64,000 nucleotides of DNA from Paramecium pentaurelia. Lineage: Eukaryota > Ciliophora > Oligohymenophorea > Peniculida > Parameciidae. Below the pieces are notes generated by a model, which saw nothing but the letters and a program-made list of their open reading frames with translations, was not told the DNA's origin and searched no databases. The position numbers were made by a program, and so were the translations under genes. Below, piece after piece: positions 23,349-37,991 of the stretch. The DNA is taken from assembly GCA_905183005.1 (NCBI GenBank), contig CAJJDO010000028.1, positions 372,001-436,000 of the forward strand. The letters are read 5' to 3'. Within the stretch, counting starts at the first letter, position 1; the number at the start of each line of letters is the position of its first letter.

Positions 23349-25047
23349 TCAGAAATTAAATATTTTAAGTTTTTATAAATCAAATATATTTTTAATCTAG
23401 CAATCATTTGAGATATTATTTAAATTAAGATCTAAAGGATTTATAAGTTCACTTTTCGATTAAATTTAATATTAGATTTATTCAAAATATTGGCATTCTT
23501 TATTTTTATTTTATTGACTAAGATTTAGTTTGGCTTCAAATTTTAAAAATTGTCTCATTAAGTCTGAAAATGTATTATTTTTTCTTTTCCTCCTTTATGT
23601 ATTTAACAATTAAAAAATTTCTCTATTAATATTATTTCCTCTTGATTTAATGTAAAAAAATAGAGTACCCATAAGATCTTTTAAAGGTAGAAACATTTAA
23701 TGAATGATTAAAATAGCCAATAACAATAATATTATACCTGTAAATAAAAGAACATATAGACTAAATTATAGCTATACTTATAAATTAAGATTTATAGTAG
23801 CTAACTATTAATTTAAAATGATTTGGGAAGTTATATTGGAATATCTAATAAATTAAAAATTATAACATTTACATTATTAAATAGAAACTCCCTTCCTTAA
23901 TTCTAGTTGCATTGACTATTACAAATCTATTAAAGTATTTATTGTATAAACAGAATGCATTAGTATTGAATTCATTACATTAATTTTGAATTGCCTCTCC
24001 TTAAGCAACTCTTTTCATTTATTACCAATCAGTATCATTGAAACCAGTTTAATTTGTATCATTAATAAATAAAATATAATCTTTAATATAGATCTAAAAA
24101 ATTTAAATGATATCAATATACCAAATTTTATATAGATTCTATACCTTAAAGGACTACCTCACCATTCTCATTAGATACTATAATATTATAAGGAGTGTCT
24201 CTAATATTTGTATCATTTAATTCAACATTTTAAGTTAGTATACCAATATTTGAAGAAGAATTCCCAGATATTGAATGAGTGATTGACATTTAATATATAT
24301 TTTTGGCGTAATTCTTAAATATAGGGGAGAAATAATAATTTTATTCAGGTTAAGTCTTCAATCCATCCATATGATTAATATACCTTATTTAATAATGAAC
24401 AATTACCAAGGTCTTGTAAGAGGATTATAATTAAGTGATAAAAACATATGAGGATAGGCAGCAAAATAAACTGTATCTGTAAAATCCACAATTGAAATTA
24501 ATGAATTTTCAGTGGCATCCAAAGCTATAGTAAATTAATTTATTATTTAGGTTGTTTGATTAAAGATATTTATCATTTGATTTTATTAAGGTAATGTTAT
24601 TTTATCTTCTGATCCACAGGCAACATAACAAAATTATGGTGCATCATACTCTATAAAATTATTTACTATGTCTTCTAGTTTTATACAATTTTTTAAATTA
24701 TTCATGTTTTAAAAACTTCCCAAATTTAACTAAATAAAATTGAATATTGAATTTAAGTGCTTCAATCTGGATATATCTAAAATGCTAAATAGAATCAATT
24801 TACAAAATTTGTGTTTATTTTTAATATAAGTTTGCAATTCTATAGATATTTGGGAAAGTGCTTTATATTCTTAATTCATCAATAATTGGTTTGATTAGTT
24901 TCCAAGTAAATTAAAAATTACAGTAGATTACAAATAGTTAGTTAATCCAACCAATAACATTGTTAAAATGAGTATTGGTAAAATTACTATCAACACTTGG
25001 TATTTCATTCTTAAGTTCCTAAAATACCTAAGAAAAATTTAGATCAT
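23349..25047 (-). CDS. Cache-type membrane receptor, tandem copy 1
   Basis: 539 residues with introns at 24384-24406, 24094-24121 and 23845-23872; each is needed to keep the frame. Organisation matches the downstream gene: TM1 (YQVLIVILPILILTMLLVGL), an extracellular Cache-like domain with TDTVYFAAYPHMFLSLNYNP and LTRPWYINHMDGLKTQPEQ, then TM2 (about 400-425; GIILLLLAILII) and a short cytoplasmic tail. RPWY is the best-conserved signature between the copies and with dCache domains in general. The first intron splits the TGG codon of RPWY. No downstream catalytic domain is present, so signalling would need a partner. The two genes are 43 bp apart and come from a local duplication. Confidence 0.75.
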
Positions 25048-25482
25048 GTATTTAATTATTAAGGCGAAAGAATAAATAAAAACTGTAATAAATTTGTGTT
25101 ATAAAAAAATAGAAATTAAATTTTCTGTAAATTAGAAATGTAAGCTTGATATATTTTGGGTAACATAAAAAGAATTTAAAATTTGAGAGGATCAATTCAA
25201 TAAATTTAAAACTTATTAATGGTGAACAACAATAAAAATTTTGATTAAAAATTGAATTATATAAAAAACAAATAATTTAAATAGCTCAAAATATATATCA
25301 TATAGTTTTTCTACCAAATATAGAATTAATATATTGTCTTTTGATCTATTATCAAGTTAGATGATATATTTTTAATAAATTATTTAATATTTGTATTAAT
25401 GATTAACTAAAACTAATAATTTGATGAAATAATATATAAAAAGTGAATGAATTGTAATAAATTGTTTATAAATTTGATTTTA
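25048..25482. other. Intergenic spacer
   Basis: AT-rich spacer between two minus-strand genes. No ORF or RNA gene seen. Confidence 0.5.
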
Positions 25483-28400
25483 TCAACGATGGACTTATTA
25501 GAAATTAGCAAATGTCTTAGCTTTAAGTTTAGTAAGTTCATCTCTTAATATCTCAATTTCTTCAGCCTACTCTTTGGCCTTTTTAAATAGTCTATAATTA
25601 CGAGCAATTTAACTGAAATATATAGAATATATAATTACGTAAATTTATCTTCTTATGGTTCTTATTATTCTTCTCCTTATCTAACATTCTTTTTATTCTA
25701 CATATCTGATATATCTTATAATTATTTAACATTTCCCTAAAATAAAATAAATAAATACAGATAAAACTCCTCCTTAAGCAATCAATTATTAATTCTCTTT
25801 TTTAATAAAATCAATATCTTTTTCAATCTTTTCTCTCTTTTTGTTAATAATTTATAATCTCTTATCTGTTGCACTTTTTAAAAGATCTATTTAATCTTTT
25901 AAATTAGCTAATTCTCTCTCATTCAATCTAGTATCATCTTTTGTTAAAGCAATTTGCATTTCTTTTTTAACTTTCAATAATTAAACTTCCCTAGTTTTAC
26001 ATTCTAAATCTTAAATAATAAGTTCTCTCTTCTTTAAATCATATTCATTTTTTTCAACTTGATATTTACTTTTAATAATATCTTTCATTAATTCAATTTT
26101 AGTATCTCCTTCCTTTTTGATTTCATCATTCTTTTTTTCAATTGTTTCTCTTGGAATAAGTGCAGCATCTTGTAAATTAGGTACTGGTTTATCTTAACTG
26201 ATTTCAACATATCCTTATTTGAATCTGAACATTACTTCAATATTAGATCTACTCTTTTCTAACATGTTATGTAGACTTTAAATGTCTTCTTCACTATTAG
26301 TAAGTTAAGATGATAATTAATTAAAATCTTATTCAAATTTTTTATTAAAATTTTCAAGATCATTGAAATCTTTTTCAACTTTTTCATATTCTAATTTCAT
26401 TTTAAATCTTTAACCTAATACTTACAATAATTAATCACGAACATGTTCAAAATCTATTCCTTATAGATTACTTGCTTTTTCTTAAATATCAAATAAATAA
26501 GTTTCAAATTATTCATCTAATTATGCAGAAATAATTTTCTTTTAATTTTCAAACAATGGATCAATTTAGATAAGTACATCTTTATATTTTTGAATTTTGA
26601 GTAATTTTTCATCAGATTCCTATTTAGCTCTTTCATTAGTCTTTTAATCTTCAAAAGCATATTACCAAAGGATTTTAACTTTGTTAGCATCCATACCTGC
26701 AGTCTAACCTCTATTAAAGTAATTAACAATTTAATCATTCAAAGTTTTTCTTTGTTATTAAGTTAAATCTCTAGTTTAATCTAGATTAGTTTTCATTTAT
26801 TATAATTGATTTAATTATGTTGTCATCTCATCATGTAATTTCTCTAATTCTGAAACTCTTAATTATGCTTATTATGATATAATTATTGATAATGCCAATC
26901 TAACTATTGATAATTCTTATTCAAGTATTCTATAATCATATTCTAATTTTCTTCTAAATAAAATTAACAATTTATCATCAAATCTTTAACAAATATCAGT
27001 AATTTCATTATTTAATTTTTTAAGTTCTGCTTCTAAATTTTTACGTATCTTTTCTTTTTCTTCTTCTAATTTTTATTTTCTAACTTCAAATTCTTTTAAT
27101 TTCATTCTTTCTTCCTCTGTCATATCATCTGGACTCTTTTTCATCCATTCTTCTACTTCTAATTTTTCATCTAATGGAGTTTCTTTCTTTTCTTCCAAAG
27201 TACCTCCCATCATATCTTTAACTGCTCTAATACCTGAATCATCTGCCATTAATGCTTTCATACGTGCTTCTTCTTTTAATCTTTCTTATTCCTTTTTTTC
27301 TCTCATTTCTCTTGTTTCATATTATGAAAATCCTATTTCTTCTGGTTTAACAGTCAATATTTTTTCTGGATCTTCTAAAATATTCTTTTTCATTTATTAT
27401 AATTAAGGATCTCTCTTTAATTCTCCATTAATTTCAATAATTCTTTTATTTCTTTCATTAATGTTATCTAATTATTATTATCTCTATTTCTAAATCAATT
27501 CAAATTCAGCATTAAATTATCTTTTCATTAAAAATATCACATCATTAATTAATATCATTTAATTTCTTTTTCTATTTAGAGTAAATAATTCACTTACTCC
27601 ATATAAATAATCCCATTCTGTTAATTCTTCACTTCCCTCTTTCTTCTCTTCACTAGCCTTTTATTATTATTATTATTTCTCCAATTCTTTCTATTTTTCT
27701 TCTTCCTATCTCTTCTCTTCCTCTTATTATTATTGTTATTATTATTATTATTATCTTGCTTTAATACTAGCAGCACCTGCCTATGCTCTTCCAGCTGGTT
27801 ATTTTTATTAAACACCTCCGACACCAGGTTTAGCAGCAACTTTGGTAGGAGCAACTTCTTCTTTTTTTTCATAATCATTTAAAACCATAGACTAAATACC
27901 AGGTTTAGAATTAATAATATATTTAGGATCTTATATATGTTCTTCAATACTCCAAACTTCTTTAATTGTTTATTATTTTCTAATTTTTAATTCTCTAATT
28001 TCTTATTTTCTTAATTCTTTAATTAATTTTAATTTTCTCATTTCTTCTGATTGTCTAATTCTAATATGATAATTAGTAACAATAATATGTTAAATCAATC
28101 CATTAACTCCTTTTAATGGAATTTCTATTTAATCCCAAGTTCTCTCTTTAATTAATTAATAAAGAATTTCTTGTTTAACATTTTCTTTTTTAACCAAATC
28201 TCTTAATGCTTATTATTATTTCTTTCCATCTTCCAGTATAGCATCTCTAGCATATAGATCAATAACAAATTCATCTCTTGATAATCTTTCTAATTCATCA
28301 GCTTCTGCATTTTCTTATAAAAGTCCATTTAATTTAGATTAAATTTATTTAAGTAAATCTTTTGTTTATCTTTTTTGTTATTCTCTAATAGGTGCTTATT

Positions 28401-30559
28401 ATTCAAGAAATTCACTCTCCAAAACTTATTAATAATATCTAACTTCTTAATCAGACATATCCTAAATTTCCATAGGAGCATTGTAATTACTCTTCATCAA
28501 TTATGCTGCATCAGAATCTCCTCTTATTTTCTCTCCTGTCCACCAAAATAAATCTCCTTCAAAACCACCAGAATATATCATTTTATATTTTTATGATACA
28601 AATATTGTTGAAACACCACCAGATTTCAAATTATGTCCTCTTAATAATCTAACATCTTAATTTAATTGTTGATAACTTCTAAACATTATTGTTCCATCTT
28701 TAGCAGAAGAATATAAAAAGTCTTTTATTGCTAAACATGTTGCTGGTAATTGATGACCATCTTATTCATCAACTGGAGGTTAATTAGCAACTCTCATTTT
28801 TAAATCCATTTTTGATAATAATTCTTCAGGAAATTTATATTTTTTAAATATTTTATCCTTTCCTGTTGTTATTACTTCTTATTAAGGTGTTACTATTAAT
28901 AAAGTTTAATCTGGATCAATCTTTCTTCCCATAATTTAGACTTCCAATTTCAAAGATTATGATTATTTTGGTTAAGGTATACTCAATAATAAAAATGAGC
29001 ATATACAAAATAATTGACCTTTTCCATATGTTATTGCTTAACAATTAAATGGAAGATCTACAAAACCAATCAAATTTTCATTTAAAAAAAAAAATATTGT
29101 TGGAGAATCACTACTACAAACAGCCAAATTGTTATCATTAATACTTATACTTGTAATTGGTTTATCAATATAGAGTTTTATCATCTTAAAAAGTACTGGC
29201 TAACGTATGTCAGCAACATTATAAAATCTTAATACTCCTGCTGATGTACCTATTATTAAATTTGGTTCTATTAATTCTCCTGAATAGATTTTACCTTCAA
29301 TATTAAAACTACTCAAAGGTTATTCTAAATATATAAAATAATTATTTACTTGTTATCACATCCATAAATAAAACTACTCCTTAATCTGATCCACATACAA
29401 TTACATTATGTTATTTATATTCTCTGATAAATGTTATGACTCCTTTTTAAAAGGGACCTAATTTAATTGGTTCAATTTCATGAGTCAAGTCTATTATTTT
29501 ATCTTCTTCTTATTAATCAACTTAGCCTTCATCTTCTGCCAAATAGCCTTCTGCAGGTACAGGGATAATAAAGAGAGTGGCATTATCTTATGAACATATC
29601 AATTTAGTGCATTATTGATTGTACATTATTTTTTTGACTTCTATTCTATCATGAAAATTATATTTCTTATTCACTTTAAAAGGTACAGCCACTTTATCAT
29701 GCAAATTATTGGTTACATATTTGTACAACCATTCAATTTTAGCATGAGCATATACAACAATTAAATGAACTTAGGTTGGAATTAAATGTTTAATTTCTGA
29801 ATGACATTCATGTCTTACAATTTCAGTTAAATTTGTTCCATCTAAATAAATTAATACATTTCCTTATATTAAATATATATTATTTTATTCAAATTGATTT
29901 TTTGAATCATCTATTAGATTATAATCCTAAACCATAATTGTTGGAGCTGATAGTTCAATTGATGCTACCAATTCCAATTAAAACTACTTCTGAATTTAAT
30001 TATCATAATGAGGTGTAATTTAATATAATTACAATTAGTTTACATATCGAATTAGAATTCTTTCACCTAAGATTGTGAATTTAGCTTCTATAAAATTCAA
30101 TTTTAATGGTAATTAACTAAACTTTCCTTTAATTCTACATTTTTCTCTTAAATCCCATAAACAAATTTCAAATTTTGGCACTCCCAAAATCACCAACAAA
30201 TAACGTCCACAATTAGACACTTCCATTTAAAGTATTTCTAATGGACTTACTCCTACTAAATCATATTCATTTTCATTATCATAAACATGAACTATTGGAT
30301 TAAGCCCATATTCTGCAACCACTAATATGTTTTTCCTATAATGAACTGTAAAACACTAAAACCCTTATCTCTAAGAATGTACAAAACTCTTGCTATTATT
30401 TTCTAGATTCCACTTACATAAAGTATCTAAATAATTTCATTTATTTAATTACTTCCTGCCATAAAGCCAATTGTGTCTTATTCTAGTAACTCCCATTTGT
30501 CTCCAGTAAAAGCTATGCAATCACTAAATATATTAAACAACTACTTACTAAACATTCAT
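25483..30559 (-). CDS. CFAP43/CFAP44-type axonemal WD-repeat and coiled-coil protein
   Basis: 1650 residues with five introns: a 25-nt intron after codon 3, a 26-nt intron after about codon 27, a 25-nt intron in the WD part, and two near the 3' end (22 and 26 nt). Residues about 1-720 are WD40-like propeller sequence (IGFMAGNTLCKWNLEN, FEICLWDLREK, VIVCGSDQGVVLFMD, YSGGFEGDLFWW). The rest is long coiled coil, including the segment DMMGGTLEEKKETPLDEKL followed by DDMTEEERMKLKEFE. That block resembles the conserved middle of CFAP43 and CFAP44, the tether/tether-head proteins of inner dynein arm I1 in cilia. I cannot decide between the two. A (TAA)n polyglutamine region lies near 27720-27760. 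Confidence 0.75.
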
Positions 30560-30710
30560 CGGTTATCTTTTTTTGATATATTAATTAATATATTTAATTT
30601 CACATATACAAGAACTTATTTTAATCAATATTTATTATTATTCTAAATTAAAAACCTGTAAACATATATTAAATTAAAATATTTATATTTTTAAATATAT
30701 AAGTAACCAT

Positions 30711-33208
30711 TCAAAAGATAGAGCATAACTTTGATGGATAAGTTATTGTTTCAGTTCTACCATCTTGATATAATTTTTTATGTTCGCCAGTTTATTAATC
30801 CTCGTAATAATCCCCTAAAATCTCATAATTATCTTTCGAATTGATTACTTTTCCAAATCCATGTTTTTTGTCATTTTTAAAATATCCTATGAAAATAATA
30901 TCATCATAATTTTCGTATATATTGACTAAACCATTCAATTTATCATCTTTGAATTCTCCTTTTTTTACGATTTTCAATCCAAAATTTTTATATATACCCT
31001 CTCCATCCCTCTTATCTTTCGAAAACTTACCTACATATTCATCAATTTCGTTTGGATCAAGTCCTTAAAAATTATATTGTCTTTATATTCCTATTCCATC
31101 TTTTTGTTCATTTAAAAAATATCCTTTATAGAAACTGATAAAATTATTTTTCTTTAAGATAATTTCCCAGCCCCATTTTATTTAGTCTAATGAGAATATT
31201 CCAAATTTTAAATGATTTTGATTTATTCTACTTAATCCTAATCCATGTTTCTTACCATCAAATTTATTGCCTAAATAAATTGAATTTTTATCATCTATAT
31301 TAAAATTTCTTAGATATGATTTTAAATCTGGATCAATTAATGGGTCTCTTAAAAATTAAAGCATTTAAAAATCATACAATTTTTAAGTGAAATTTAATTG
31401 ATTTCTTCTAAACTCAAATTTAAATATTGGAACTAATCCCTCATTTTCTTAATCATATAATTATGATAAAAAATTGCTTGATTTCTCTTTTTTAAAATGT
31501 AATTATTAAAAACTTTCATTTAAAGCATCCATATACTCTTTAAACTAGATTTAATCCTTAAAATTTTAAGAATTTTTAAGAGAGTAAATTTTCTTCAAAA
31601 TACTATCTTGATATTTTTTTTTCTTATTTCATTTAATAATGTAAATTATTGAAATGTTAATTTATAATCAAGTGGATTTTCATTAGGGTTATTATTGTTT
31701 ATTGCAAGTAAAAACTTTTCATAAAAATATCTAGCATCCAAAGGTTTTTCAAATTCAAAACGCTCTACTCCATGAGTTTTCATCTGCTTTTCTAATTCTT
31801 TCAATTTCCATAATTCTTTAATTTTATTATTTTGACTGGTTTTTAAATTTTCAGCAGGTATTAATTGTAATTGTTCATTATTAATAACTTATTAATCCAA
31901 AGCAAAAGAGGAGATTTTCTACAACAATTCAAGATATTTATTAATATTAGCAGAAATATGTTAATCTTCTTAAATAAATAGCTTTAATAAATTTTTATCA
32001 TCTTTTAACTAATTTAATTCTTTTTCATTAAGAAAATAAATTAAATTTGGGTGAGGATCTTTATTTTAGTTTTACATTAAATTAATTGCTTATTATCTAT
32101 GCTCAGCTTATAAAATAAATTATTTTGCTTTTTCCTATACATTACCATTATATTTATTTTTATTTTTATTTTTATCTTTATCTTTATCTTCACCATTACC
32201 ATTATCATTACGATTACCATTTTCATAAATTTCTTTTTAGATTGAAATATAAATTTGTAATTATTTATTTTATAATTCTTTGAGAAGTATTAAATCAAGT
32301 CCTAATTTAAAAAGTTCTAGATCATGCTATTCTAATTTTGATTGTAATTACATTTGTAATTTTTTCCAATTTTCTAATACTGTTTAATAAATTTGTTCAC
32401 TTTCATCACTCTATTTAAGACTTAAATTGACTTATTCAATTGAAATATCTTTAAAAATATAGTCTATTAGTATTTGAGCTATATTTTTTAATTCTTTATC
32501 TTCCTTACACTTATTATTAATTTCATGTATAGAGATTTCCTTATTTTCAATTTTCAAAATACTAAACTAAAATAAGATACAAATATCCTCCCTATACTTT
32601 TAAATTTTGTGTTATTTTTCCTTATTTTTTTCATCTTTGTAATTAATAAGATTAACTTTATTTGTTAATTCTTCAAGTTCCTTCAGATTTAAATTACTAT
32701 CAATTGAGAGTTTATAGTCTTAAATACATCCAAAAATCGTTAAATAAAGTTAATTTCCTTAATAGAATATATTTTTATTTTGAAGGTAAAATATTTTTGG
32801 ATTATTCTTCTCCATATCACTCATATGTTAGAAAATATTTTTGAATTTCATGAATTTATCTATATTGTCATTGATTTCTTCAAAGGAAAATATATTATTA
32901 TTATTTCCTTCTCTAGTTTATATTGTCATATAGATAATTTAATTCTATTCAATTACTTAATAAGCATGGTCAATAATTTTGAGATATTATTTGAAATTTG
33001 AGGCTAATTTATTTTGAAGTTCAATTTCTTTTTCAATTTATGCTTACCATTAAGGAGATTTAGATTGATTCATTTCCAATTTGTAAATTATTTAACTATT
33101 ATCTTTATCATAGAATAAACATTTAGAGTTTCTTATAGACTTTAGATCATTAGTTTTTCCATGATCCCTCTCAAAATCTTAAAGGGATTTATTCTAACTC
33201 ATAAACAT
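30711..33208 (-). CDS. Degenerate kinase/MORN protein, one frame break at a poly-A run
   Basis: About 830 residues, paralogue of the gene at 11497-13968. The N-terminal kinase-like part is further decayed: LQNKNIFYQGNQLYLTIFG stands where the catalytic loop and DFG should be. Long coiled-coil helices follow, then MORN-like units (YLGNKFDGKKHGLGLSRIN, FYKGYFLNEQKDGIGI, FSKDKRDGEGIYKN, YFKNDKKHGFGKV). Both paralogues share a segment RINxNxxxFGIxxxxQxxWGxEI. The frame changes at a run of nine T (nine A in the mRNA) at 31614-31622. A one-base slip there restores everything; a 47-nt GT-AG intron next to it would also work but is unusually long for Paramecium. It could be a sequence error, a real frameshift or that intron. 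Confidence 0.65.
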
Positions 33209-34003
33209 TTATAATGAAATAATTGTAAAAAAAATTTGCATAAGAATTAGATTTTATATTAAAAATAATTATATATTTATTGTGAGAGTGATAAATAGAA
33301 TAAAAAATAAGTTATTGAAGATAACTCAAGTCTAGTTATTTGAAAACCTTTAATTTTAATAATAATATATGTTATGATAATTGGAAGGAAAAATGAATTT
33401 TTTGAGGGTTTGCAAAATTAAGAAATATTGAATAAAAAAATTAATTAAACATATGTTATTTGATTGGGTGAAACAGAAAATGTTTATCGATTATATATTT
33501 ATATTATGTAAAATTTTATTTTTATATATTAAATTATATTAATATATTAAGTTTAATATTTATTATATATTAACATTTATTTTTTCCTTTTTTTTTATTT
33601 TATAATATATATCAAAATTTCCTTATCTATTATTATTGATTTTTATTTGTATAAATTAAAAACTCTATACGCTAAAGTCTTTTTTCATAAGCTAAATAAC
33701 TTGTAAATTATTATTTATCATAATTTATATGATTTTATTATAAAACTAGTATAAAATTTCTTATTTTATTTCTAGATAGCTGTTTAAAGATATTTAATAA
33801 ATGTATTTGATTAAGATATTTGCTCAAAAATTTATTCATTTTTATAAGAGCCAAATTACTTTTAACTTTGTATATTCAAATTAAAATCTCCTTATATTTT
33901 GAGCATAAAGTTTATCAATATTTATTTTAATTAGTTTTAAGAATCACAAAATACTCAATAATTTAAAAATAATAAAATATAAATTCAATTTTTTGGTTAA
34001 TAA
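33209..34003. other. Intergenic, 795 bp AT-rich
   Basis: One of the longest gene-free stretches outside the duplicated assembly joins. It holds long A/T runs (for example around 33490-33620) and scattered TATATTA words. No ORF longer than a few tens of codons, tRNA or repeat recognised on either strand. Confidence 0.5.
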
Positions 34004-37000
34004 TCAAATTAATTCAGTTTAAGTAAATTCTTTTTTAATTACATAGTTCAATTTTTATTGTTTGCATTATCTATAGGGAATTTTAATAGTTGCTAAAAAG
34101 ATTATAAAAATTATTAATAATATTATTATACTTAATTAAGAAATTTCATTCTATTCAATACTTTTTTAAATCACTTATAAGTTAAGGGTAACTTAATCTA
34201 TTAATTAATTAAAAATTATATTACTTGTTCCCATTTAATCAATACTAATAACCTAAAACTCAAGAGATATTGATTCAGAATTATATTAAGATTATTTTTA
34301 TAAGCTGTATCCTCCTCTTTTCCCTATAGATAATACAACAGATTAATTGTTTAAAAAATGATTTATGAATAAATAATGTGTACTATTTAATATCTCCATT
34401 TAATCAAGTATTTTTGATGAATAAATTGAATCACAAAGGAATTCAGAGTTTTATATGTCATAAAAATATCTTGTTAATCCACATTCAAGTATAACTTCTG
34501 TTTCAGATAATAAAATATATTTGCAGGATTAAGTAGATTTTGGGTATCTTAGAATTTTATAATTGATAAATTCATATTTTTGCTCATTAAGATAAAGACG
34601 AATTAAGAATTATATATCATAAATTTACTTGTTGATTATAAATAATATCAAATCAAGTTATTACTTATTTTAATTATAATCTTATTTTATTATTTAAATG
34701 GAATCTTATAATATAGGAGTTCCAATTTCAATGAATAAGTTTTTCATAGAAGTATTCATAATTAATATTTCAAATTTTCTATAAATTATGAGTTAAGAAT
34801 TAAATAATTCAAACAAATTTATAACAATAACTTTTTAAAAAGAATTTATCATCACTTCTAAATATAAGTCTGATGTTATATGATAAATTTAACCTTAAGT
34901 ATCGAAATTAGTAATATCTCCATAAATTATATCATAATCATTAATTAGATATCATATATTCTTTAAATTATTGAATATTTGCGTATTTAATTACTTTTAT
35001 ATTATAAAGAAGTTATCTTTTATTTAAATTAATGATATTAGAATAGTTTAATTATTTATTTAATTTATAAATAAAAATAAATCTTACTTTATAATCTCCA
35101 CAAATAGAAGATTATAGATTTACTTCTGAAAATTATAAACTAAATAAGTCTTCTCAAATAATCCAAATTTAAAAAATGTCATATATTCAAAATTATTTAC
35201 TTAAAAACAAAACTTATTACAATAATATTAACATATTTAATCCATTTCTTTTTCTAAAGGATATCTTAATTAAAATTCATCATTTGATTTTAAAATAATA
35301 TTGTCAATTTCTCCAAGAATAAAATTTCTAAAATTTACTTCTTGATTATTATTATTAATCAATAAAATATAATCTGTTTATATTAATTTTAAAATCTTTG
35401 GATTAATGAGTGTTATCATAATATCCTTTTTAAAAGGAGGTATTTCTATATTTTCTAATTCTATTTCAATTTAAATGATAATTTCTTAACTAATTTTATT
35501 ATCAAATTCTAAATATTATATTTCAATATTAATGTGCAATAAATCTTAAACAGACAATTCATTTTTATTATCAAAATAATATAAATAAAATCTCTAAACC
35601 CAAAAAAATTAATTGCTTGTTTCAATAACCTTTTATAGTAAATGCAAACTAGATTAAAAGGCACAGTTAATAATCAAAATGTAAAATTTTTTATTTATTT
35701 TATGTTAACATGAAATTATTATTTTAGACTCTAATATCTTAAATTACAAAGGTTAAACAGGAACGTAATTCCCTAAATTATAATATCTAATTTTTATAAA
35801 CTCAGTTGTTGAAACAACATAAAATTGTAATTCATTTTTTATTATATCTATTAGCACTAAACTTGAGATTAAATTGCTTTGGGAATTACTTAGAAATCCA
35901 AGTATCTCAGCCTTAATATTAATAACTAATATATATAAATATATTTATACTTTATACAACAACTTATTTGTATATTAGATGTAATTAATCTATGTACAAA
36001 ACACCATAAAAATCAATTTATATTTAAAAAATATCTAAAAAATTCTAATTTTTTATTTAACCTAACATAAAGTTTTATTCAATTTTTATTTGACCAAAAT
36101 TTGAAAACATATTATAGAATACTGGTTAATCCTTCAATTTAAAGATAATTTGATTATTTAAACCAAATATCTTTTCAACCTATGAGTCTAAACACAATAT
36201 CTTACTAATTAATTCATTTTAATTTTATTCATCTAATTAGATTTTATATAAACACATCTTTTATTAATCTAAGAGTATTAAATTATTTGAATTTATAAAT
36301 TTATGTAATAATTATTCATTTAAAGGTAAAATATTTTGATAAATATAGTCCTGTGAACTTTAACAATGATATTCTATAATATTATTCTTAGGACCTTAAA
36401 CGATTATAGAAAAAATAAGATCATTTTTAGTTTTAATAATAAATTTCCCTTTGTAATTTTTTAATTAATGGTTGAATATACATTTTATTTAATTATTTTT
36501 TAACTAAAATTTTATTTGATTTAATGGAGATCGAAAATTGATTTTATATGGTTATATTGATTAAATAGAAGATGCCAAAAAACTTACTTAGAAGGATTCC
36601 TCATAATTTATTCTTTCAATATAATAAATTTTATTTTAAATATTAATAAAAATTGCATATTCCTTTTTCATATCATCATTATCCATTATGATGGGCTTAT
36701 AACATTCAATAAAGCTGATTTTCTAAAAATTTAGATTTAATTTATCAATAAATTAAAGATAATAATTAGAGTATTTTTAATTATCATTATAATATGGTAG
36801 ACATGGTTTAGAATATTTAATCTAAAATAATTTAACTTAATTTTCTTCTCCTATTCCAATATAAATTCTTTAATTTGATAATTAAATTAAATGTGCAATT
36901 TTAATTGTTATAGTTTGATAAACAAGCTCATTTACATAAAAACTTACATAATTTTCATACTTTAGTAATATGCTAGTAGGATTTGAAATTTAAAAGACTT

Positions 37001-37991
37001 TTTTTGGTAACTCTTTTGTATTAAGAATTATTTCTTAAAATTGTTTAGGAAGAGAATATATAACATAATTTTCTGATTAGCTTTTTACAGCCGTTCTTAG
37101 ATTACAATGAAAATCAAATTCAAATACAATTTCTTTTAAATTTAGATTTTCTGCCTTAAATAATAGTATCAATTATTCTTTAGAGTAATAATAACCACCA
37201 GAGGAAAGTAACATAAAAATATTATGTTAACATGTAAGAACATCAAGAAGAATTCCTTCTGTATTATATTTTTCAATTAATAAATTTTGATCAATTTATA
37301 ATTTGAAAGAATTATTCTCATAAACATGAATTATCCATCCTTAACATGAAAAGTAGATTATAAAAAATATATTAGAATAGTAGTGAAATTTTAAAAGACA
37401 TAATAAATTAAGAATTTCTGATTAATATATAATTGTTTATTTGAATTATTCTTATTCCTTTTATAATTAGTAAAGTTTAATTTAATCAGACGAAAAGCAA
37501 AATATAGCCAAACCTATTGTGTTATAATCAAATTAGGAACAGTTAAAATTTTATTCTGTTTATATTAAAATATTAAACTGAGTGTTAATTTGTATGATAA
37601 TCTGATTATCTATGATATAAGTTTGTTGTGTTGAAATACAATTTATTGAATAAGTATTTAATTGAGGATTATAAATTAATGAACAAATTTCATTTTCATC
37701 AATAAGTTCTCTATATTTAATAGAAATAATTATATCATCCTTTGAATATAATATTGGTCCATTTGAGATTTATATTAAGTCTTCATAACTCTATAATGTA
37801 TTAATATTAGTTAAATTATCACTTCTTTATCCAACAAAAAAGGTATTTATTTCTCTCAATTCACAATATTTTTCATTTTATTTTAATAAAACAGTTTAAC
37901 ATTATTTTTGATTATTATTTGTTTAAACCTTCTGAATTAAACATAAGATAAACAAAACAGTTTATAATTGTATAAAATTTAGAGTAATCAT
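34004..37991 (-). CDS. Giant type I membrane protein with one in-frame TGA
   Basis: 1320 codons with one 25-nt intron (35926-35950). The start has a signal peptide (TVLFILCLIQKVQ). The C-terminus has a single transmembrane helix (about residues 1277-1297, LLIIFIIFLATIKI) and a short basic tail. Between lie about 1250 residues of beta-strand-like, N/I/Y-rich extracellular sequence with scattered cysteines; I recognise no family. The frame is open throughout except for TGA at 34952-34954 (codon 1005), between LKNI and YLINDYDIIYG. No intron removes it. Stopping there would lose the membrane anchor. One base change from TAA (Gln) would explain it; see findings. Confidence 0.65.

Noticed and set aside
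27621..27878. Lys/Asn-rich minus-strand ORF in the standard code
   Set aside because: It is a shadow frame of the CFAP43/44-type coding sequence, whose real frame reads the same TAA repeats as polyglutamine.
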